From NCBI GenBank assembly GCA_030745255.1, contig JASLOY010000021.1, positions 3,347-16,466 of the forward strand: a stretch of 13,120 bases of DNA, read 5' to 3'. Below are positions 1 through 7,488 of the stretch, in pieces; position 1 is the stretch's first letter, and each line of letters begins with the position of its first letter. The notes below the pieces were generated by a model. That model did no database searches. It saw only the letters and a list, made by a program, of their open reading frames with translations, and was not told the origin of the DNA. Both the position numbers and the translations under genes were made by a program. The stretch is from Vicinamibacterales bacterium (GTDB taxonomy: Bacteria > Acidobacteriota > Vicinamibacteria > Vicinamibacterales > UBA8438).

Positions 1-867
1 CGGGGAGGGCAAGCGTAGGAAGCGGTCGAACGGCTCCGCGACCAGCTCGGCGTCGACCGTCACCGCCGCGAGACTGTCCTGGAACGCGCCCAGACGTACG
101 AGCACGTTTCGCATCAGGGCGGTGGCAGTGCCGGCCTGTGGGAACGCCCCGTCTTCTGTGGCCTGAGACAGGGTGTCGAGCTGCGCCAGCGCAGCCTGCG
201 GCCAGCCGTCAGAGGCCGCCTCGAGGCGGCCAACCGTGTCGAGAAGCGCCGCCCCATCGGTGCGCGCGGCCGCCACCACCGCCCGCTCGAGCAGCACCGC
301 CAAATTGTCCGGTTGACGCTCGAGAATCGCCTCGAGCAACTGCTGCGCTTCGAGGCGGTCTGTCTCGGTTTCAAGCTGCGCGAGCTCTCGGGCGAGCGCG
401 AAGCGAGCGTGCAGGTTGTCGGTGTCGAGCTCGACCGCACTGCGAAACTGTGCCGACGCCGCTTCGAAGCGGCCGCCGAAGCGCTCGAGCAATCCGGCCA
501 GCAACGCGATGTCCGCATTCTGCGGCGCGAGGTCGCTGGCTGCTGCGAGGTAGGCTGCCGCCGTCTCGTCGTCGCCGAGTCGGAGGTGGGTCACCACCAG
601 GTTGGCGGGAATGGCGGGCTCGTTCGCAGCCAGCTCGGCCGCGCGGTCGAACTGCGCCGTCGCCTCTACGAGGAGACCAACCTCGAGCGACGCGAGCCCC
701 CGGTAGAACAGCCGCACCGTGTCGCGATAGGCGGCGGAGTCGGTGCGCGGGAGCGAGTCGGCCGGGCGTGTCAGCAGGTGCACGGCGACGCCGAGCCCGG
801 CCAGACCAGCGACCAGGAGCGAGATGAGACCGACGCGGCGTGCCGTCCGCTGGTTACCTCCGCCCAT
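1..867 (-). CDS. TPR protein with N-terminal membrane anchor, 3' end outside window
   Basis: The frame is open for 289 codons from an ATG at 867 to the window edge, so the C-terminus is missing. A basic N-terminus (residues 1-11) is followed by one hydrophobic segment at about 12-33, an uncleaved anchor or signal peptide. Residues about 50-270 are helical, Ala/Leu-rich TPR-like repeats (for example FYRGLASLEVGLLVEA, then LAPQNADIALLAGLLERF and ELDTDNLHARFALARELAQL), expected to act as an extracytoplasmic protein-interaction scaffold. From memory, this arrangement resembles the N-terminal part of acidobacterial CRTAC1-like proteins that continue into VCBS/FG-GAP repeats and an ASPIC/UnbV domain; that continuation is inference. 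The start is well supported by AGGAGG at 877-882, nine bases upstream. The gene overlaps the end of the glycosyltransferase gene by 14 bp, so it is probably the next member of the same operon. Its function is unknown. Confidence 0.85.
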   Translation of the reverse strand, partial: MGGGNQRTARRVGLISLLVAGLAGLGVAVHLLTRPADSLPRTDSAAYRDTVRLFYRGLASLEVGLLVEATAQFDRAAELAANEPAIPANLVVTHLRLGDDETAAAYLAAASDLAPQNADIALLAGLLERFGGRFEAASAQFRSAVELDTDNLHARFALARELAQLETETDRLEAQQLLEAILERQPDNLAVLLERAVVAAARTDGAALLDTVGRLEAASDGWPQAALAQLDTLSQATEDGAFPQAGTATALMRNVLVRLGAFQDSLAAVTVDAELVAEPFDRFLRLPSP

Positions 868-1675
868 CGGACCTCCCCTCCTCCGAGACCGATGTGTGCT
901 CCGGCCAGCGGACGAACCCCTCGCCGGCAGGACGTCGGTAGTCGCCTCTGGTGAGAAGCTTCTCCAGCCACAGGTAGAGCACGATGAACAGATAACGACT
1001 TCCAATCTCTCGAAGATGGAAACCTGACTCGCCCGTCGATCGCTGCCGCCACGCGATCGGCACGACCTCGTAAGAATAGCCGCGGACGATTGCCTTGAGC
1101 GGCAGCTCCACCGTCAGGTTGTAGTGGGGCGAGAGGAACGGGCGGCACCCGCGGATCACGTTCGCCCGGAAGGCCTTGAACGCGTTGGTCACGTCGTTGT
1201 ACGGGAGCCCGAACAGCAGCCGGATGAAGAGGTTGCCCGCGCGGTTGATGACGAGCTTCAGCCGCGGGTAGTCCTGCACCCGGCTGCCTGGGATGAACCG
1301 CGATCCAAATGCGCACTCGGCGCGGTCCCGCAGGATTTCGTAATAGCGAATGAGATCTTCCGGGTCGTCAGAGCCGTCCGCCATCACGATCGCGACGGCT
1401 GCGCCCGTGAACACGTCGAGCCCCCGGCGAACCGCGTGACCGTAGCCGTTCGGACCGTCGTTCGTCACGAGGCGTATCGCCGGGTCTCGCGCGCGACGAG
1501 TCCGGACCTCGTCGACCGTCTGGTCGCTGCTCCCGTCGTCGACGACGATCACCTCGTAGACCAGGCCCTCACGCGTCAATCGATCAGTGAGCTCGTCCAG
1601 CGTCTTGCCGATGTTTCCGGCTTCGTTGCGTGCCGGGATGACCACCGACAGCGTCACGCCGTGTTCATCTGGCAA
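854..1675 (-). CDS. Family 2 glycosyltransferase, DPM1-like (polyprenol-phosphate sugar transferase type)
   Basis: The 273-residue product has the GT-A fold signature of GT2 enzymes: LSVVIPARNEAGNIGKTL at 9-26, VVDDGSSDQT at 44-53 for the nucleotide, and MADGSDDPEDL at 98-108 as the metal-binding DxD-type region. FGSRFIPGS (123-131) and NRAGNLFIRLLFGLPYNDVTN (144-164) are typical of dolichyl/undecaprenyl-phosphate mannosyl- or glucosyltransferases. Such enzymes move a sugar from a nucleotide donor to a lipid phosphate at the cytoplasmic membrane. There are no clear C-terminal transmembrane helices, only a hydrophobic stretch at 228-241 that could bind the membrane. The start is a TTG at 1675 with GAGGAG eight bases upstream. 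A GTG at 1657 (MTLSVVIP) would instead make a 4-bp GTGA overlap with the upstream epimerase stop. Sugar and acceptor cannot be determined; the neighbouring epimerases suggest surface glycan or glycolipid work. Confidence 0.92.
   Translation of the reverse strand: MPDEHGVTLSVVIPARNEAGNIGKTLDELTDRLTREGLVYEVIVVDDGSSDQTVDEVRTRRARDPAIRLVTNDGPNGYGHAVRRGLDVFTGAAVAIVMADGSDDPEDLIRYYEILRDRAECAFGSRFIPGSRVQDYPRLKLVINRAGNLFIRLLFGLPYNDVTNAFKAFRANVIRGCRPFLSPHYNLTVELPLKAIVRGYSYEVVPIAWRQRSTGESGFHLREIGSRYLFIVLYLWLEKLLTRGDYRRPAGEGFVRWPEHTSVSEEGRSDGRR
877..882 (-). promoter_or_regulatory. Strong Shine-Dalgarno for the TPR gene
   Basis: The minus strand reads AGGAGG with a nine-base spacer before the ATG at 867, inside a purine tract covering 871-884. 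It lies within the last codons of the glycosyltransferase gene. It is the clearest ribosome binding site in the window and fixes the TPR start. Confidence 0.75.
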
Positions 1676-2703
1676 CGGCCGAGCTCCTCGAGGATGTCGT
1701 CTAACGTGCGCGTGATCTCCCAGGCAGGATAGTCTTCCTGGAAGCGGCGCAGGTCGCTGATGTAGCAGATATGGTCTCCGCGGCGTGGCTGGTCGACGTG
1801 GGTCACCTCGAGCGACCTGCCAGTCACCGCTTCGAGCCTGCTGATGGCCTCCAGCACGGACACGCTGTTGGCACGTCCACCGCCGAGGTTGTAGACGGCG
1901 GCGACCCGGGGGTTCTCGTAAAATGCTTCGAACGCAGTGCAGACATCATGCGCATGGATGTTGTCGCGCACCTGTTTCCCCTGATAGCCGTAGATGCGAT
2001 ACGGGCGCCCTTCGACGAGCGCCAGAGCCAGGTAGGCCAGAAACCCATGCAGCTCCGCACCCGCATGGGATCCTCCCGTCAAGCAGCCGCCCCGAAAGCA
2101 GACCGTCGGCATGCCGAAATAGCGACCGTACTCCTGGACCATGATGTCGGCCGCGAGCTTCGAGGCCCCGAACAGGCTGTGGAGGCACCCGTCCACTCGA
2201 CACGTCTCAGCAATCCCATGGTAATCGGAAACATCGGCGTAGTCGTATCGAGTTTGCAGCTCCACCAACGGCAACTCGTTGGGGACATCGCCATACACCT
2301 TGTTCGTGCTCATGAAGATGAACGGGGCGTCCGGACAGGTGTGACGAGCGGCCTCGAGGAGGTTGAGTGTCCCGACGGCATTGATGTCGAAATCGTCGAA
2401 CACCCGCGCTTGAGCCAGGTCGTGCGAAGGCTGGGCCGCACAGTGAACGATGAGCGCCGGCCGCACGCGCTCGACCAGCTGCGCAAGGCCCTCACGGTCA
2501 CGGATGTCCAGGTCTTCGTGGCTGAACCGGCGGGTCGTCCGTCGAAGCCGCTCGAGATTCGAGGAGGTGTCCCCGTCTGGACCGAAGAAGTGCAGCCGCA
2601 TGTTGTTGTCGACACCGCAGACGGTCCATCCGCGGGCGTCGAAGAACGTCGCCGCCTCGGAGCCGATGAGACCGCTGCTTCCCGTGATCAGCGCGCGCTT
2701 CAC
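1654..2703 (-). CDS. Extended-SDR nucleotide-sugar epimerase, CDP-paratose 2-epimerase-like, with Phe at the catalytic Tyr position
   Basis: The 349-residue product has the NAD-binding Rossmann motif TGSSGLIGS (7-15), a second-strand acidic site VDNNMR (31-36), AAQPSHD (89-95) and STNKVYGD (132-139). It resembles the CDP-paratose (tyvelose) 2-epimerase branch of the extended SDR family, recognised by the FFGPDG segment (39-44), PSHD and STNKVYGD. Members interconvert nucleotide-activated sugars through an NAD-bound keto intermediate in the cytoplasm. The YxxxK motif reads FGASK (178-182): the lysine is present but the tyrosine is phenylalanine. Many homologues with RGGCLTG (204-210) and KQVRDNIHAHD (243-253), as I recall them, share this form, so it may define a subfamily rather than a dead enzyme. 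The start is a GTG at 2703 overlapping the upstream stop as GTGA. The exact substrate is uncertain; general epimerase function is well supported. Confidence 0.9.
   Translation of the reverse strand: MKRALITGSSGLIGSEAATFFDARGWTVCGVDNNMRLHFFGPDGDTSSNLERLRRTTRRFSHEDLDIRDREGLAQLVERVRPALIVHCAAQPSHDLAQARVFDDFDINAVGTLNLLEAARHTCPDAPFIFMSTNKVYGDVPNELPLVELQTRYDYADVSDYHGIAETCRVDGCLHSLFGASKLAADIMVQEYGRYFGMPTVCFRGGCLTGGSHAGAELHGFLAYLALALVEGRPYRIYGYQGKQVRDNIHAHDVCTAFEAFYENPRVAAVYNLGGGRANSVSVLEAISRLEAVTGRSLEVTHVDQPRRGDHICYISDLRRFQEDYPAWEITRTLDDILEELGRCQMNTA
1684..1689 (-). promoter_or_regulatory. Shine-Dalgarno supporting the TTG start of the glycosyltransferase
   Basis: GAGGAG on the minus strand lies eight bases upstream of TTG (1675) and within the 3' end of the upstream epimerase gene. 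It favours the TTG start over the GTG at 1657, which has no comparable site in front of it. Confidence 0.5.
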
Positions 2704-3878
2704 TGTCGTCTGGCCTCGGGTCTGATCCGGTCGTCGCTCAGCAACTGATGGTCGCGAAGCTCACGTTCTGCCTGGGCCGAGTGATCGTCGGCTCGCGCCG
2801 ACGTCGCCCAGGCTACGACTTCGGCGAGCCCTTCCTCCCACGCGACCTTCGGCGTGAAATCGAACCGTTCGCGTGCACGCGTGACGTCGGCGAGACAGTG
2901 CCTGACATCGCCTCGCCGAAACCGCTCTGTGATCTCGGGAACCACGTCTTCGCGTCCGGTCAGCCGTGCCAGCGTCACGGCGATGTCGCCGATGGCACGA
3001 GGGATTCCGCTACCGATATTGACGACCTCGCCGTCGGCAGCGGAGGACTCGAGCAGACCGACGACCGTGTCGGCCACGTCGTGCACGGATATGAAATCAC
3101 GGCTTTGGCGCCCATCTTCGTAGACCATCGGGGGCTGCCCAGCCAAGAGACGGCTCAGGAAGATCGCAATGACACCGGTATAGGGGTTGCTCAGCGACTG
3201 CCCTGGTCCATACACGTTGAAGAGGCGGAGACAGACGACGGGGAAGCCATACACGCCGCCCAGCGTCAGGGCGAGCTCTTCCTGGTATCGCTTGGACAAC
3301 GCATACACGTTGCGGCTGAGCAGGGCGGCCGTTTCCGGCGTCGGGACCGGGACCAGTGGTTCGTGGGTGTGTGGACAAACGGGCTCCCACCCCATTGTCC
3401 GGATGTCGTCTTCCGTGCGTACCTCGACACGCACCTGCTCGCCGTCGGAGGGGCGCTGATAGAGTCCCTCACCGTATCCGGTCATCGAGGTCAGCACCAC
3501 CAACCGTGGCAGCGATCGTCCGTCAGCTCGGCGAGCGCCGTGGGCCCTCTTGGCAATGATGCCGTCGAGCAGCGACGCGGTGCCGCGGACGTTCACGTCG
3601 ATGTAGTGCTCGACCTTGTACATGGACTGTCCGACGCCGACCGCGCCGGCGCAGTGGACCACGCAGTCGACCTCCGCGAGTGCGCGTGCGCAGACGGTCC
3701 CATCACGAACATCGCCCTCGATGAACTCGACGTCAGCCGAGACGCGGCGCCCGACGCCATTGGGATGCACCTGTGGGTCGAGATTGTCCAGCACTCGAAC
3801 GGAGTGGCCCGCAGCGGAAGCTCGTTCGGCGACGTAGGAGCCGATGAAACCGGAGCCGCCGGTGACGAGAATACGCAT
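2700..3878 (-). CDS. Extended-SDR nucleotide-sugar epimerase, dTDP-L-rhamnose 4-epimerase-like
   Basis: The 392-residue product begins with TGGSGFIGSYVAE (6-18), the NAD-binding glycine motif, and has VLDNLDP (29-35) and GDVRD (55-59). The catalytic motif YALSK is intact (Tyr192, Lys196). An insert at about 137-188 carrying WEPVCPHTHEPLVPVPTPET, followed by LRLFNVYGPGQSLSNPYTG (217-235), EDGRQSRDFISVHDVA (254-269) and the C-terminal substrate domain, matches my memory of dTDP-L-rhamnose 4-epimerases (dTDP-6-deoxy-L-talose formation), more than ordinary UDP-galactose 4-epimerase. Substrate assignment is inference. The C-terminal tail from about 362 is charged and poorly conserved-looking. The ATG at 3878 follows hemB after only 13 bp and has no obvious Shine-Dalgarno. 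The end overlaps the next epimerase as GTGA. Together with the next two genes it likely supplies and transfers a modified sugar. Confidence 0.9.
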   Translation of the reverse strand: MRILVTGGSGFIGSYVAERASAAGHSVRVLDNLDPQVHPNGVGRRVSADVEFIEGDVRDGTVCARALAEVDCVVHCAGAVGVGQSMYKVEHYIDVNVRGTASLLDGIIAKRAHGARRADGRSLPRLVVLTSMTGYGEGLYQRPSDGEQVRVEVRTEDDIRTMGWEPVCPHTHEPLVPVPTPETAALLSRNVYALSKRYQEELALTLGGVYGFPVVCLRLFNVYGPGQSLSNPYTGVIAIFLSRLLAGQPPMVYEDGRQSRDFISVHDVADTVVGLLESSAADGEVVNIGSGIPRAIGDIAVTLARLTGREDVVPEITERFRRGDVRHCLADVTRARERFDFTPKVAWEEGLAEVVAWATSARADDHSAQAERELRDHQLLSDDRIRPEARRQ

Positions 3879-3891
3879 GGGACACAGGCTG

Positions 3892-4929
3892 CTAGCGCCC
3901 GGCGAGCGACCGGGCAGCCTCGCGCGCGTAGTAGGTAATGATGATGTCGGCGCCGGCCCGGTGGATCGCGGTCAGGCTTTCCATCATGGCCCGCGGCTCA
4001 TCGATCCAGCCGTTGTGCCCGGCGGCTTTCAGCATCGCATATTCGCCGCTGACCTGGTAGCCAGCCGTCGGCTGCTGAAACGTGCTCTTCACCCGCCGAA
4101 TCACGTCCAGATACGGCATCGCCGGCTTGACGATGACGATATCCGCGCCTTCCTCGAGGTCGAGCTCCACTTCACGCAATGCTTCTTCGACGTTGGCCGG
4201 ATCCATCTGATGGGTCCGGCGATCGCCGAATGCCGGTGCCGAGTCGGCCGCGTCCCGGAACGGTCCATAAAAGGCGGAGCAGTACTTCGCCGCATACGAC
4301 ATGATGGCGACCTCCTCGAACCCGCGGCCGTCCAGCTCGCGGCGCATGGCCCCGACGCGGCCGTCCATCATGTCCGAGGGCGCCACGATGTGTGCGCCAG
4401 CTTCGGCGTGCGAGAGCGCGGTCTCGACCAGACGACCGACCGTGACGTCGTTCAGGATCCGGTCCCCGTCGAGTATGCCGCAGTGTCCATGTGACGTGTA
4501 CTCGCACAGACAGACGTCGGTGATGACCGTTACGTCGTCGAGCCGATCCCGGATGGCGCGAATCGCCGACTGTACCGGCGCCGTCGGATCGGCGGCCGCT
4601 GAGCCGGTCTCGTCCTTGTGTGCCGGTAGCCCGAACAGCAGCACCGCCCGCACCCCGTCATCACGGGCGGCGACCGTTTCCCGTACCGCTTCGTCGACCG
4701 ACAGCTGGTGGACCCCCGGCATCGAGGAAACTTCGCGTCGGACACCGCTGCCGTCACAGACGAACAGGGGATAGACGAGCATCTCCGCCGAGAGCCGCGT
4801 CTCTCGCACCAGGGCTCGGGTCGCCGCTGTTGCGCGTAGCCGCCGCGGCCGGTGGATCAACTCGAGTCCGTCGGCTTCCTCCACCGATTCCTTTTTCTTG
4901 TCGGAGGCCGGTCCCACGTCTGTCGTCAC
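3892..4929 (-). CDS. hemB: Porphobilinogen synthase (5-aminolevulinate dehydratase)
   Basis: HemB condenses two 5-aminolevulinate molecules into porphobilinogen in the cytoplasm. The 345-residue product is normal length. It contains the zinc-type cysteine cluster DVCLCEYTSHGHCG (Cys140, Cys142, Cys150), the A-site lysine in SYAAKYCSAFYGPFRDA (Lys215), the Schiff-base lysine in IVKPAMPYLDVI (Lys268), and the APSDMMDGRV (183-192) and YQVSGEYAM (291-299) signatures. The cysteine set suggests a zinc-dependent enzyme rather than the Mg-only aspartate type. An upstream in-frame extension is open to 5469 but is hemD shadow. The start chosen is the GTG at 4929, which overlaps the hemD stop as GTGA and is preceded by the purine-rich site AAGGAAGGGG at 4937-4946. 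The first 25 or so residues are a charged, variable leader. It is the last tetrapyrrole gene of the block, 13 bp before the epimerases. Confidence 0.97.
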   Translation of the reverse strand: MTTDVGPASDKKKESVEEADGLELIHRPRRLRATAATRALVRETRLSAEMLVYPLFVCDGSGVRREVSSMPGVHQLSVDEAVRETVAARDDGVRAVLLFGLPAHKDETGSAAADPTAPVQSAIRAIRDRLDDVTVITDVCLCEYTSHGHCGILDGDRILNDVTVGRLVETALSHAEAGAHIVAPSDMMDGRVGAMRRELDGRGFEEVAIMSYAAKYCSAFYGPFRDAADSAPAFGDRRTHQMDPANVEEALREVELDLEEGADIVIVKPAMPYLDVIRRVKSTFQQPTAGYQVSGEYAMLKAAGHNGWIDEPRAMMESLTAIHRAGADIIITYYAREAARSLAGR

Positions 4930-6485
4930 CGTTTGTCCCCTTCCTTGTCGCGCCGGCGTACCTGCACGTGCTCCACGATGGCTCGCACCATCGCGGGCAC
5001 GGTGTACTCGGATGGCATGATCGTGGTCGAGATGTCCAGCCGGGTGGCCTCGTCGGCCGTCACCGGCCCGATGCAGGCGACATCCACCCGCTTGAGCAGG
5101 TCGGCTGCCTGGTCGGGTCCGAGCGCTGTGACGAAGTTCCTGACGCTGGACCCGCTCGTAAAGGTGACGAGGTCGACGCGCTGTTCGAGCAGCATCCGAT
5201 AGATGTCCGGACCGCCGCCGGCTTCCAGGTCGACCGGCGCCGTTTGGTAGGCGATGACCGCGGTCACGTCGGCGCCAGCCCGTCGCAGCTTCTCTGGGAG
5301 CAGATCCCGCGCGAGGTCGGCACGCGGGAGCAGCACACGACTGCCGGTCAAATCCCGATCCACACCGAGTGCCCGGATGACGGCTTCTGCGCGATACTCG
5401 TCCGGCACCAGATCGATCGTGATGCCGTATCGCGCGAGGGCCTCCGCCGTTGCCGGACCGACAGCGCACAGCTGCACGCCCTTCAGGTCGCGGACGTCAC
5501 CGGGGCCCGCGAGCAGGTGGTGCATGAAGTGCGAGACCGCGTTGGCGCTGGTGAATACCACCCAATCGAACGAGGCGATCTGAGCACACGCGTCGTCGAG
5601 GGGTGCCGGGTCCTCGGGCGGCACAATCTGGATCGTCGGCGCCTCGATCGGGTCCGCGCCCAACTGCGCAAGTCGGGTCACCAGTTCGGCGGCCTGCGCT
5701 CGTGCCCGCGTCACGACGATGCGCATGCCGAACAGGGGACGTGCGTCGTACCAGCGCAGGTGATCCCGCAGCGCGGCGACGCGGCCCACGACCAGCACCG
5801 CGGCCTCGCGATGGGCCGGCCGGCTGACGAGCTTTTCGACCTCTTCCAACGTGCCCTGAATGGTGTGCTGGCTCGGGAGCGTGCCGCGGTAGATGAGAGC
5901 CGCCGGCTCGCTGGCCGGACGTCCGTGGCGTCGTAGCGCCTTGACCATCGCGGCCAGTTGGGGTCCGGTCGCGTAGGTGACGATGGTGCCCTTGACCCGG
6001 GCCAGGCGGCTCCAGGCCACCCGGGGCGGTACGCTGGTGTCCCCCTCGTGTCCGCGGACCAGCGTCAGCGTGTCGCCCGCTTCCGGATAAGTGACCGGGA
6101 TGCCGGCATAGGCCGGGCTCCCGATGCTGGATGGGATGCCTGGCACCACCTCGAAACCCAGCCCCTGCTCGTGGAGAAACAGCGCCTCCTTCCCGCCGCT
6201 GTCGAAGACGAAGGGATCGCCCCATTTGAGGCGGGCGACCGTCTTGCCTTCCCGCGCCTTTTCGGCGAGCAACAGGCAGATCGCATCCTGTTCGAGTGGC
6301 CGCGGCGCCGCCGGTCCGACGTCGATCGTCTCGGCGTCGGGTCGGACGAGTCTCAGCATCTGTTGATGCACGAGATGGTCGTATACCACGACATCCGCCG
6401 TGGTCAGATATCGGTGGCCCTTGACCGTGAGCAGTGAAGGGTCGCCCGGACCGGCGCCGATGAGAAAGATCCGTGCCTCGGTCAT
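4926..6485 (-). CDS. cobA-hemD: Fused uroporphyrinogen-III C-methyltransferase / uroporphyrinogen-III synthase
   Basis: This 519-residue protein has two domains. Residues 1-245 are a SUMT/CobA tetrapyrrole methylase: IGAGPGDPSLLTVKG (9-23), RLKWGDPFVFDSGGKEA (85-101) and VVPGIPSSIGSPAYAGIPVT (113-132). It transfers two methyls from SAM to uroporphyrinogen III, giving precorrin-2 for siroheme or related cofactors. Residues 252-500 are HemD, which cyclises hydroxymethylbilane to uroporphyrinogen III: RIVVTRARAQA (255-265), VVFTSANAV (309-317), FTSGSSVRNF (442-451) and CIGPVTADEA (471-480). CobA-HemD fusions are known in several phyla. RLKWGDP departs from the usual RLKGGDP, and VGPAAPRP (56-63) replaces the common VGKR segment; I recall such variants from Acidobacteria. 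The start is the ATG at 6485 (MTEARIFLIGAG), 28 bp after hemC, without a clear Shine-Dalgarno. The end overlaps hemB by 4 bp. Confidence 0.95.
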   Translation of the reverse strand: MTEARIFLIGAGPGDPSLLTVKGHRYLTTADVVVYDHLVHQQMLRLVRPDAETIDVGPAAPRPLEQDAICLLLAEKAREGKTVARLKWGDPFVFDSGGKEALFLHEQGLGFEVVPGIPSSIGSPAYAGIPVTYPEAGDTLTLVRGHEGDTSVPPRVAWSRLARVKGTIVTYATGPQLAAMVKALRRHGRPASEPAALIYRGTLPSQHTIQGTLEEVEKLVSRPAHREAAVLVVGRVAALRDHLRWYDARPLFGMRIVVTRARAQAAELVTRLAQLGADPIEAPTIQIVPPEDPAPLDDACAQIASFDWVVFTSANAVSHFMHHLLAGPGDVRDLKGVQLCAVGPATAEALARYGITIDLVPDEYRAEAVIRALGVDRDLTGSRVLLPRADLARDLLPEKLRRAGADVTAVIAYQTAPVDLEAGGGPDIYRMLLEQRVDLVTFTSGSSVRNFVTALGPDQAADLLKRVDVACIGPVTADEATRLDISTTIMPSEYTVPAMVRAIVEHVQVRRRDKEGDKR

Positions 6486-6513
6486 CTGAGATCTGGTGAT
6501 GCCGGCGAAACCA

Positions 6514-7488
6514 TCAAGCCTCTCCTGTCTCCCCGGTGTTGCTCTCCAGCGCCGCCTCCAGAATCGGTCCCGCGCCGTCTTCGAGCAGACCCTCCGCGAC
6601 GGCCACGCCGAGCGCCCGTGCAGACCCGATGGGCCGCGTGCCCTCGCGTCGCAACAGCTGTAACCCATCGAGCGACGCCACCACCGCTCGGAGATGGATG
6701 TGGTGGTCCCGGGTCTCGGCGAATGCCCCGATCGGCACCTGACATCCGCCACCCAGGGTCGTCACGACCGCCCGCTCTGCCGTCAACGCGGCGATCGCGT
6801 TCGCGTCGTTGACGGGCGACAGCGCGGCGAGCGTGTCCTGGTCATCCGCGCGCGTCTCAATCGCCACGATGCCTTGCCCTGGCGCCGGCACACAGGCGTC
6901 GACATCGACGGTAGCAGAAATGCGGTCGGCAAGCCCAAGGCGTTTGAGCCCGGCGGCGGCGAGAATCAGGAGATCGTATCCGCCCTCGTCCAGCTTGCGG
7001 AGACGGGTGCCCACGTTCCCGCGTACGAGGCGAAACTGGGCCGTTGGCAGTAGACGCCTCAGCTGAGCAACCCGTCTCACGCTGCCGCTGCCAACTCGCG
7101 GGGCGGGGCCCTGCGCCGCCACGAGCTCCGGAATGGGCCGATGCGGCCCCGGTGTGTCGCCGGCGGACAAGACGACCGCGTCCCGCGGGTCTTCGCGCGG
7201 GAGGGCGGCCGCGATCGTGAGGCCGTCGGGCTGGTCGGCGGGCATGTCCTTGGCGCTGTGCACCGCGAGGTCGATTTCACGGCGCGCGAGTGCCTGCTCG
7301 ATCTCCTTGACGAACACCCGCTTGCCGCCGACCGTCGACAGCGAGACGTCGGCGAGGCGGTCCCCGGTCGTCGTGATGACCACGAGCTCGCATTCGCGAC
7401 CGCTACGGCGGCTAATCTCGCCGGCGACCGTGTTGGCCTGCCAGAGCGCGAGCTCGCTCCCGCGGGTGCCGAGTCTGAGCGGCGTCAC
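6514..7488 (-). CDS. hemC: Hydroxymethylbilane synthase (porphobilinogen deaminase)
   Basis: HemC polymerises four porphobilinogens into hydroxymethylbilane using a covalently bound dipyrromethane cofactor. The 324-residue product starts with the family signature LRLGTRGSELALWQA (4-18). It has the catalytic aspartate in HSAKDMP (Asp81), the substrate-binding arginines in GSGSVRRVAQL (133-143) and RLVRGNVGTRLRKL (153-166), PAPGQG (201-206), and the cofactor cysteine in GGGCQVPIGAF (Cys249). Length is normal. The start is the GTG at 7488, which overlaps the hemA stop as GTGA; an open extension upstream to 7833 lies inside hemA and is rejected. No strong Shine-Dalgarno precedes the GTG (GAAGAG is 12 bases away), which fits translation coupled to hemA. 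Confidence 0.97.
   Translation of the reverse strand: MTPLRLGTRGSELALWQANTVAGEISRRSGRECELVVITTTGDRLADVSLSTVGGKRVFVKEIEQALARREIDLAVHSAKDMPADQPDGLTIAAALPREDPRDAVVLSAGDTPGPHRPIPELVAAQGPAPRVGSGSVRRVAQLRRLLPTAQFRLVRGNVGTRLRKLDEGGYDLLILAAAGLKRLGLADRISATVDVDACVPAPGQGIVAIETRADDQDTLAALSPVNDANAIAALTAERAVVTTLGGGCQVPIGAFAETRDHHIHLRAVVASLDGLQLLRREGTRPIGSARALGVAVAEGLLEDGAGPILEAALESNTGETGEA

Noticed and set aside
1771..3938. Two long plus-strand open frames (1771-2748 and 2748-3938) opposite the epimerase genes
   Set aside because: They lie antisense to clearly conserved SDR enzymes, show no recognisable domain, and are expected in GC-rich DNA where third-position GC bias opens the opposite strand.
4930..5469. 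Upstream in-frame extension of hemB
   Set aside because: The extra residues are a frame-shifted reading of hemD. The GTG at 4929 with a purine-rich ribosome site gives a normal-length HemB.
4620..5936. 438-codon plus-strand open frame opposite hemB and cobA-hemD
   Set aside because: It is antisense to diagnostic HemB and HemD motifs, with Arg/Pro/Ala-rich low-complexity translation and no family similarity that I can see.
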